Shown in pieces: positions 59,590 to 64,000 of a stretch of DNA of 64,000 nucleotides. The translations under genes were made by a program, and so were the position numbers. The stretch covers positions 185,241-249,240 of the forward strand of contig DGWK01000019.1 in the NCBI GenBank assembly GCA_002395235.1, given 5' to 3'. This stretch comes from Lachnospiraceae bacterium UBA4260. Lineage in GTDB: Bacteria; Bacillota; Clostridia; Lachnospirales; Lachnospiraceae. The notes below the pieces were generated by a model. The model worked only from the letters and a program-made list of their open reading frames with translations. It was not told the origin of the DNA and did not search any database. Within the stretch, counting starts at the first letter, position 1; the number at the start of each line of letters is the position of its first letter.

Positions 59590-59649
59590 TATCATATTGA
59601 CCAAAATAGTCAAACCAAGTCAGTCAACGAACTGACCCGGTCAATATAG
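59590..59649 (-). promoter_or_regulatory. Nested inverted repeats upstream of lspA
   Basis: ATATTGACC and GGTCAATAT (9 bp) enclose a second stem, GTCAGT/ACTGAC. On the minus strand TTGACT with TATATG 16 bases on could be a promoter. It is in the 323-base gap between sepF and lspA. Confidence 0.4.
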
Positions 59650-59679
59650 GACGTCCGCTTCTTTCCGGCAACCGGCGGT

Positions 59680-59713
59680 AAAAAGCGCACCAAACAAAGT
59701 CCGGTGCGCTTTA
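59680..59713 (-). terminator. Terminator of sepF transcript
   Basis: On the minus strand AAAGCGCACC-loop-GGTGCGCTTT followed by TTAC. Confidence 0.75.
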
Positions 59714-59730
59714 GATCTGCCATGCTGTTT

Positions 59731-59842
59731 AAGGCTCGCAGAGCGAGCTGCTGCGCCGCGTGCGGGCTGCCCTTTGGCAGCACCTTCCTTTCAGCACGCG
59801 TGTGCATCATATAACTCAGTGGGTATATTCCCCCTGAGTTAT
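59731..59842 (-). repeat. Copy G of dispersed repeat, in 3' region of sepF
   Basis: Minus-strand short-form copy, closed 5' stem ATAACTCAG/CTGAGTTAT, then GATGCACACGCGTG, the inner hairpin CTGCC-AAAG-GGCAG, CCGCACGCGG and GCTCGCTCTGCGAGCC. It lies between the sepF stop and its terminator, on the coding strand of sepF. Confidence 0.9.
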
Positions 59843-59898
59843 ACAAAAGAAGCAGGTCCTGTCCTGATTCAGTTCTATGCCGACTAATCCGATTCAGC

Positions 59899-60552
59899 TC
59901 AGTTGTCAGTGTCAAAACCGCCGGAGCCGAATCCTGTGGAAGTATAGTTCCTTCCTCCGTAAGGCATGCTGAGCGAGCTTCCCTCGCCGCGCTTGACGCC
60001 TGTGCCGGTGGTGGAAATATCACCGGATACATCTACGTTCGCAGGTGTGATCACGAAAATATAGTGAGAGATCTTCATCACATTTCCGTGTACCGCGTAG
60101 CAGGAGCCGGATGTGAAGTCAATGATTCGCTGCGCGATCTCCACGTCAAGGCCTTCGAGATTGAGAACTACCGTGCTGTTTGCGAGCAGCGTATCTGTTA
60201 CCTCTCTGGCGTCATCGACAGATGTAGGTTTGATGATGCATACTTCCATGCCTGCCTCCGAATACTGCTTCTTGACCTGCCGGGATACAGAGGAAGACTC
60301 GCTTCTGTCTGCAGGAGCTGCCGCTGATGAGCCGAATCTCCTTCTGGGTCTGGGAGAAGGTGCGGGCTCCTCTTCCACCGGCTCCTCTTTCAGAGTCGCC
60401 GGAGTCTTTGCTGCGCGGGGCGCCCTTACGGGTTCCTGTGCTGCGGGAGCGTCGTCTCCGTAATCCTCTTCGTCCTCATACTCCTCATCATCATCGTAAT
60501 CATCATCGTCATTAAACTTCATGGCGTTGATCAGCTTATCCATAACACTCAT
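59899..60552 (-). CDS. sepF: Cell division protein SepF
   Basis: A cytoplasmic partner of FtsZ, 217 residues. An N-terminal amphipathic membrane-binding helix (MSVMDKLINAMKF) is followed by a long acidic stretch (DDDDYDDDEEYEDEEDYGDD) and Pro/Ala/Arg-rich linker, then the SepF core: CIIKPTSVDDAREVTDTLLA, VVLNLEGLDVEIAQRIIDF, and GSCYAVHGNVMKISHYIFVI. A Gly/Ser tail ends it. The ATG at 60552 follows AAGGAG by 8 bases; a GTG at 60561 overlaps that site. It follows yggS, as in the ylmE-ylmF order. Confidence 0.93.
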   Translation of the reverse strand: MSVMDKLINAMKFNDDDDYDDDEEYEDEEDYGDDAPAAQEPVRAPRAAKTPATLKEEPVEEEPAPSPRPRRRFGSSAAAPADRSESSSVSRQVKKQYSEAGMEVCIIKPTSVDDAREVTDTLLANSTVVLNLEGLDVEIAQRIIDFTSGSCYAVHGNVMKISHYIFVITPANVDVSGDISTTGTGVKRGEGSSLSMPYGGRNYTSTGFGSGGFDTDN

Positions 60553-60557
60553 ATCTG

Positions 60558-61253
60558 TCACTCCTTCATATAGATTCGTTCTCCGAAGATGCCTGTTCCA
60601 ACGCGAATATGTGTTGCGCCTTCTTCGATCGCAACCTCAAAATCGCCGGTCATTCCCATTGAAAGAACACTCATAGACACATTATCGATGCATTTTTGAC
60701 CTATGTCAACTGCTAATTCTCTGAGCCCGGCAAAATAGGGCCTGTTGGTCTCGGGGTCCTCCGTATAGGGCGCGATGGTCATAAGGCCTGAAATCTTTAT
60801 GCCTTCGAGCTGCGCGGCGGCTCTGATGAGCTCCTGTACCTCTTCCGGGGCGACTCCGAATTTGCTCTCTTCCCCGGCCATATTGACTTCGATCAGAACG
60901 GGGATCCTTATACCCGCCCGCAGCGCTTCCGCGCTGATGGTCTCCGCCAGACGAAGGCTGTCCACGCTGTGGATCATCACCGCCTGCCCGATCAGCTGCC
61001 GGACTTTGTTGCGCTGCAGATGGCCGATCATGTGCCACCGGATATCGGCGGGCAGTTCGGGCTTCTTTCTGCAGATCTCCTGGACCTTGTTCTCGCCAAA
61101 GTCTCTCTGACCCGCGTCATAGGCCTCCTGCAGCATCTCGACCGGCTTGGTCTTGGTGACGCAGATCAGGCTGACCTCGGAACGGTCCCGCCCGGCCCTG
61201 CGGCAGGCGGCGCATATTCTCTCTTCTACGCGATCGATATTTTCCCTGATCAA
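60558..61253 (-). CDS. yggS: YggS family PLP homeostasis protein (YlmE)
   Basis: A PLP-binding protein without known enzymatic activity that keeps vitamin B6 and amino-acid balance. The 231-residue product has SLICVTKTKPVEMLQEAYDA (Schiff-base Lys), DFGENKVQEICRK, WHMIGHLQRNKV, IHSVDSLRLAETI and LSMGMTGDFEVAI. It starts with TTG at 61253 with a weak GGACAGGAT site. It precedes sepF on the same strand. Confidence 0.92.
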   Translation of the reverse strand: MIRENIDRVEERICAACRRAGRDRSEVSLICVTKTKPVEMLQEAYDAGQRDFGENKVQEICRKKPELPADIRWHMIGHLQRNKVRQLIGQAVMIHSVDSLRLAETISAEALRAGIRIPVLIEVNMAGEESKFGVAPEEVQELIRAAAQLEGIKISGLMTIAPYTEDPETNRPYFAGLRELAVDIGQKCIDNVSMSVLSMGMTGDFEVAIEEGATHIRVGTGIFGERIYMKE

Positions 61254-61257
61254 ATCT

Positions 61258-61338
61258 GTAATCCTGTCCTTTCTGATCCTGTCTTTATATAATCCTGTCC
61301 TTTTATAATCCTGTCTCTTTTAATCCTGTTCTTTTTAA
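61258..61338 (-). repeat. Tandem GACAGGATTA-like repeats upstream of yggS
   Basis: Five copies of (GA)ACAGGAT(TA/CA), with phase 16-18 bases, run from just after the HlyD-like gene stop to yggS. Each contains an AGGAT that could serve as a weak ribosome site; only the last is at the right distance from the TTG start. Confidence 0.7.
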
Positions 61339-61340
61339 GA

Positions 61341-62720
61341 TCAACGGAAATAATTGCCCATATGAATGGAATTTGCGTACAGGACGATATAGTCGTATTC
61401 CTGAAGGCCGTAATAGGAGTTGGGCTCCACGATGGCATATTCCTCGTTCTGGTTGAGAATGTTGACCTGCCGGAAGTCCGGATATCCCTTGTTGATATAA
61501 TAGACGCCGATCAGCTCGTCCTGCTCTCCGATCGTAAACTGCTCCGATGAATTGGGCCGGTCAATGATCTCGCCGGCCCTGAGCACACTGTCGTCGAGAT
61601 AATAACTGTCCTCATTTTCGCTGTAGGGGACCGCAGGAACGAATTGAATGCTCTTCTCGTTGTTCTCCGTGTAGATCTCGAGAAGGACGCCTCTCTGGCC
61701 TCCTGCGCCCTCAAGAACGAACTCCTTGGGCACCAGGAAGAAGGTCCCTTTTGTGATCGAACTGTTAGGGACTTTTAAGCCGGACCTCTGGGAAGAGATC
61801 AGCTCGATATCCAGGAAACGGTCTGAGCAGAATTCGGACATTGAGTTGTTGAAGCGCAGGTTCACGTAATAATTGTCGTTTTCGTCGTTCCTTGAGGAGA
61901 CGCTGGCCCAGGAGACCATCTGGTTCTCAAGAAAACGGACCTGGATATACCCCTTTTCGACCAGTTCCTTGGCTTCTTCCGCGGAAGCTACATGGATCGC
62001 CACAGACCAGTTCTCGTCGGTGACGATCTTATAGGCCGGCTCGCCGGCGGTGATCTTGTTCCCGTTTGTGATCTGGTTCTTCTTGTAGCCTGTCCGGTCG
62101 AAATCCTCGACCGTCAGATTCTCAAAGGTTATGTCTTCGCAGTTGTCGACAAAATAGAGGATTTCGCCCGCCTGCTCCGCATAACAGGGATGGATGGACG
62201 TAGAACTGAGGTCCGGGATCTCTCCCAGCACTTTTCGGTTGGAGATCTTCTGCGCGCTGCTCACGGCGCCGCTCTTGAAATCATAGACGTTGGAGAAGCT
62301 GGCAGGGTCGAACTTCTTGGAGAACGCGATCGCTTCGCTCCGGAACTGCTGCAGGTCCTCTTCTGACAAAAAAGGCGCTTCGTCCGCCTTGAGATAGTCG
62401 GTGATCTTGCCGGCGTCGTCTACGGAAAAGGCGAGACCGCCTACGGGAATCCTCTCTCCTTCTTTGTTATAGAAATTGATGGTCCCCGTGTAATCGCTGT
62501 TCACTACGGTCTCATTTCTGAGCGCGATCCCCTGGTAGACCAGGTTGTCGGACAGTGCGCCGGTGCGGACCTGGTAGACCTCTGTCTTGTGAGACGTCAG
62601 GTAGCTCAAAAGGCTGATCAGCACGTAGATAAAGATGACCAGGAACATGATGAGGCCGACATTGAGCCGGAAAGGCCGCCTGTATTGGACTATGTTTGTC
62701 GATGAGTGTTTATCCGTCAA
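61341..62720 (-). CDS. HlyD-like membrane-fusion/adaptor protein
   Basis: A 459-residue membrane-anchored protein. A cytosolic start and one helix (LIMFLVIFIYVLISLLSYL, near residue 23) are followed by a long extracytoplasmic part with barrel-sandwich features typical of HlyD/biotinyl-lipoyl domains: QVRTGALSDNLVYQGIALRN, YTGTINFYNKEGERIPVGGL, ITAGEPAYKIV and SGLKVPNSSITKGTFFLVPK. It starts with TTG after CCGGAGGTAAC. In Clostridia such genes sit near yggS-sepF. A role in envelope assembly or division is only inferred; no ABC partner is in the window. Confidence 0.75.
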   Translation of the reverse strand: MTDKHSSTNIVQYRRPFRLNVGLIMFLVIFIYVLISLLSYLTSHKTEVYQVRTGALSDNLVYQGIALRNETVVNSDYTGTINFYNKEGERIPVGGLAFSVDDAGKITDYLKADEAPFLSEEDLQQFRSEAIAFSKKFDPASFSNVYDFKSGAVSSAQKISNRKVLGEIPDLSSTSIHPCYAEQAGEILYFVDNCEDITFENLTVEDFDRTGYKKNQITNGNKITAGEPAYKIVTDENWSVAIHVASAEEAKELVEKGYIQVRFLENQMVSWASVSSRNDENDNYYVNLRFNNSMSEFCSDRFLDIELISSQRSGLKVPNSSITKGTFFLVPKEFVLEGAGGQRGVLLEIYTENNEKSIQFVPAVPYSENEDSYYLDDSVLRAGEIIDRPNSSEQFTIGEQDELIGVYYINKGYPDFRQVNILNQNEEYAIVEPNSYYGLQEYDYIVLYANSIHMGNYFR

Positions 62721-62823
62721 ATTGTTACCTCCGGATTAGAAACAGGGAATGGAGGTCATCTGCAGTCCGCACAGCTGTGCGGCGTATTGGGACGCGGCCG
62801 CATCGGGGCCTGTCACTGCAGAA

Positions 62824-62862
62824 AAAAATGAGCCTTGGAAATGCACGATTCCCAAGGCCCTC
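62824..62862 (-). terminator. Terminator of P-loop gene
   Basis: On the minus strand GCCTTGGGAATCG/...TTCCAAGGC followed by a run of T's, just after the 62876 gene. Confidence 0.85.
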
Positions 62863-62875
62863 CGTATCATATTGA

Positions 62876-63295
62876 TCAAAGTGCAACCGCGATCAGTTCT
62901 CTGAGCTCTTCAGGAACCTCCGCTTCATCGAGCGAAATACTGATGATGAAGCTGACATTAAACATTTCTCCGATCTTCTGGATCCGCTTGATTGAACTGG
63001 TAATATCCTGGCCTTCCAGGTGAGCGATCTTCAGAAAACTGTCAAAGTACATCTGCTCGAGGTCGTGGTCCTGCGAAATGATACCACAGATAAAACCGAT
63101 AAACTGGTCTGTATTCTCAATCGCGAAATCCGATACGTTGATCAGACGGACGCGGTTATTGAGCTCGAACATATGCTTAGCGCTTTTATCAAGATAGCAG
63201 ATATTGCCGAGAATATCCTTGACTTCAGAATTGACTTTCTCCAGAAGATACCTAGTTTTTCCTCTTCCTTTGTTGCCGATGATTAATTGAACCAA
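62876..63295 (-). CDS. Small P-loop ATPase-like protein
   Basis: A 139-residue protein with an N-terminal Walker A (LIIGNKGRGKTRYLLEK) and a short alpha/beta core; IGFICGIISQDHDLEQMYFD and VSFIISISLDEAEVPEELRE are other conserved-looking stretches. It is the size of a minimal P-loop fold with a truncated NTPase; family not certain (sometimes called PilT-like in Clostridia). It starts with TTG, nine bases after AGGAGGG. It has its own promoter (63367-63395). Confidence 0.7.
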   Translation of the reverse strand: MVQLIIGNKGRGKTRYLLEKVNSEVKDILGNICYLDKSAKHMFELNNRVRLINVSDFAIENTDQFIGFICGIISQDHDLEQMYFDSFLKIAHLEGQDITSSIKRIQKIGEMFNVSFIISISLDEAEVPEELRELIAVAL

Positions 63296-63326
63296 TGGAC
63301 TTACCCTCCTGTATGTTATGATGGGA

Positions 63327-63357
63327 ATTCCCTGTTTTCCTTAAAAAACAGGGAATT
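63327..63357. repeat. Inverted repeat between dacA and P-loop gene
   Basis: AATTCCCTGTTTT/AAAACAGGGAATT, a perfect 13-bp stem with a short loop. It may end dacA transcription or structure the leader of the P-loop gene; there is no clear T-run. Confidence 0.6.
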
Positions 63358-63366
63358 GATGGTTTA

Positions 63367-63395
63367 ATTATAGATGATTCACCCCCAAAATACAA
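63367..63395 (-). promoter_or_regulatory. Promoter of P-loop gene
   Basis: On the minus strand TTGTAT (63395-63390) and TATAAT (63372-63367) with a 17-base spacer. Confidence 0.7.
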
Positions 63396-63398
63396 CCG

Positions 63399-64000
63399 CT
63401 AATTAGGGATTTGGGCAAGCAGGCCGTTCATACCGTCGTACAGATCCTCGAGAGATTCGGTCTTCATCACGACCGAAATATAGTACTCTTCCTTCTCGTT
63501 CTGCGACAGGATGATCAGACAGTGCCCCGCGGGTTCTGTTGTACCCGTCTTGCCTCCCAGGACCGTGATCCCGTCGGGAGCCTGTACATCGCCGGTCAGA
63601 TAGGCGTCCGTCGCAGGAACCGCGATGCTCTTGGAGGAGCCGTCCACGCCCACGAACATCGTGTTGTAGTCCGACTGCGGCAGGATCTTCCGGATCATAT
63701 CATATTTGACCGCTTCGTTGAGGATCAGATACAGGTCATAGGGCGTAGTGTAGTGGTTGTCGTCGTGCAGCCCGTGCGGGTTGGTAAAATGAGTTCCCGT
63801 AGCTCCGATCGCCCGCGCTTCCTTGTTCATGAGGTCTACAAATTCGTCGTAGCTGCCGGCAATATTCTCGGCGATCGCGATCGCGCAGTCATTGGCGGAG
63901 AAGACGAGGAGGTAATTGAGCGCCTGTTCAAGAGTCATGGAATCGCCGGGCTCAAGGACAAGCCGCTGGGCGTCTGCCCCGGGGTAAGCCGCGTTCTCCG
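63399..64000 (-). CDS. D-alanyl-D-alanine carboxypeptidase, 5' end cut by window
   Basis: The frame is open to the right edge, so the N-terminus is missing; 200 residues are visible. It is a low-molecular-weight penicillin-binding protein (DacA/DacF type, peptidase S11). The SxN motif is SANDCA in LLVFSANDCAIAIAENIAGS, and the KTG motif is in GITVLGGKTGTTEPAGHCLI; the SxxK motif lies in the missing part. The THFTNPHGLHDDNHYTTPYD block is typical of the family. It trims stem-peptide D-Ala in the cell wall. The visible C-terminus is short, without the usual beta domain and amphipathic anchor. Confidence 0.9.
   Translation of the reverse strand, partial: ENAAYPGADAQRLVLEPGDSMTLEQALNYLLVFSANDCAIAIAENIAGSYDEFVDLMNKEARAIGATGTHFTNPHGLHDDNHYTTPYDLYLILNEAVKYDMIRKILPQSDYNTMFVGVDGSSKSIAVPATDAYLTGDVQAPDGITVLGGKTGTTEPAGHCLIILSQNEKEEYYISVVMKTESLEDLYDGMNGLLAQIPN

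Overview
The window looks like the chromosome of a moderately GC-rich (roughly 50% G+C by eye) low-GC-lineage Gram-positive, most likely a Lachnospiraceae-type clostridium (Bacillota). Signs are the dgt-dnaG-rpoD operon, a FakA/DegV fatty-acid kinase set, an L27 protein with a cleavable N-terminal extension next to its Prp protease, GerW (YtfJ), SepF, a short HisG with HisZ, LexA with a YneA-like gene, and frequent AGGAGG ribosome-binding sites with TTG and GTG starts. No rRNA, CRISPR array, prophage or insertion sequence was seen. Both edges cut genes: a CnaB-repeat surface protein at the left and a D-Ala-D-Ala carboxypeptidase at the right.

Layout. 1-3763: surface protein and pyridoxal/pyridoxamine kinase. 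3785-4474: two tRNA-Val genes (+) converging on two tRNA-Leu genes (-). 4625-11990: dgt, dnaG, rpoD, trmK, a Nif3-like gene and a nucleoside kinase in one direction. 12063-14739: RNase P RNA, then a His-rich COG0523 metallochaperone GTPase and a second COG0523 GTPase with a DUF1980-like tail. 15068-15328: rpsT (-). 15602-21103: LicD-like, glycosyltransferase and IspD/TarI-like genes plus an SDR, probably for surface polysaccharide, interleaved with two unknown genes and gerW. 21300-26967: rpmB (-), Asp23, fakA, recG and a DegV/FakB. 27010-31314: a type IIA topoisomerase pair. 31414-35456: rsmD, coaD, a coiled-coil protein, a membrane protein, an RluA-type synthase and recU. 35572-40790: a partial histidine operon (hisZ, G, D, B, IE). 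40883-45572: rplU-prp-rpmA-obgE-yhbY, then nadD-yqeK-rsfS. 45654-47059: lexA and a LysM division inhibitor sharing a divergent SOS control region. 47081-49991: a third COG0523 GTPase, an unknown gene and a secreted L,D-transpeptidase with cell-wall-binding repeats. 50180-54686: dtd, a GNAT-like gene, a TIR fusion gene, a MalY/PatB aminotransferase and a hydrolase. 54749-64000 (all -): a tyrosine recombinase, a second DegV, a membrane protein, a cytidylate-kinase-like gene, rluD, lspA, sepF, yggS, an HlyD-like adaptor, a P-loop protein and dacA.

The least ordinary features are: (1) a dispersed, structured intergenic repeat in at least five good copies and two or three remnants, whose inner hairpin shows a compensatory base change and whose copies sit between hisZ and hisG, over the stop codon of the topoisomerase B gene, and as the ribosome-binding site of the pyridoxal kinase; (2) a two-gene unit of a GNAT-like protein and a TIR protein fused to a methyltransferase-like domain; (3) three different COG0523 GTPases with distinct departures from the family plan; (4) a HisIE carrying a degenerate HisF-like barrel.
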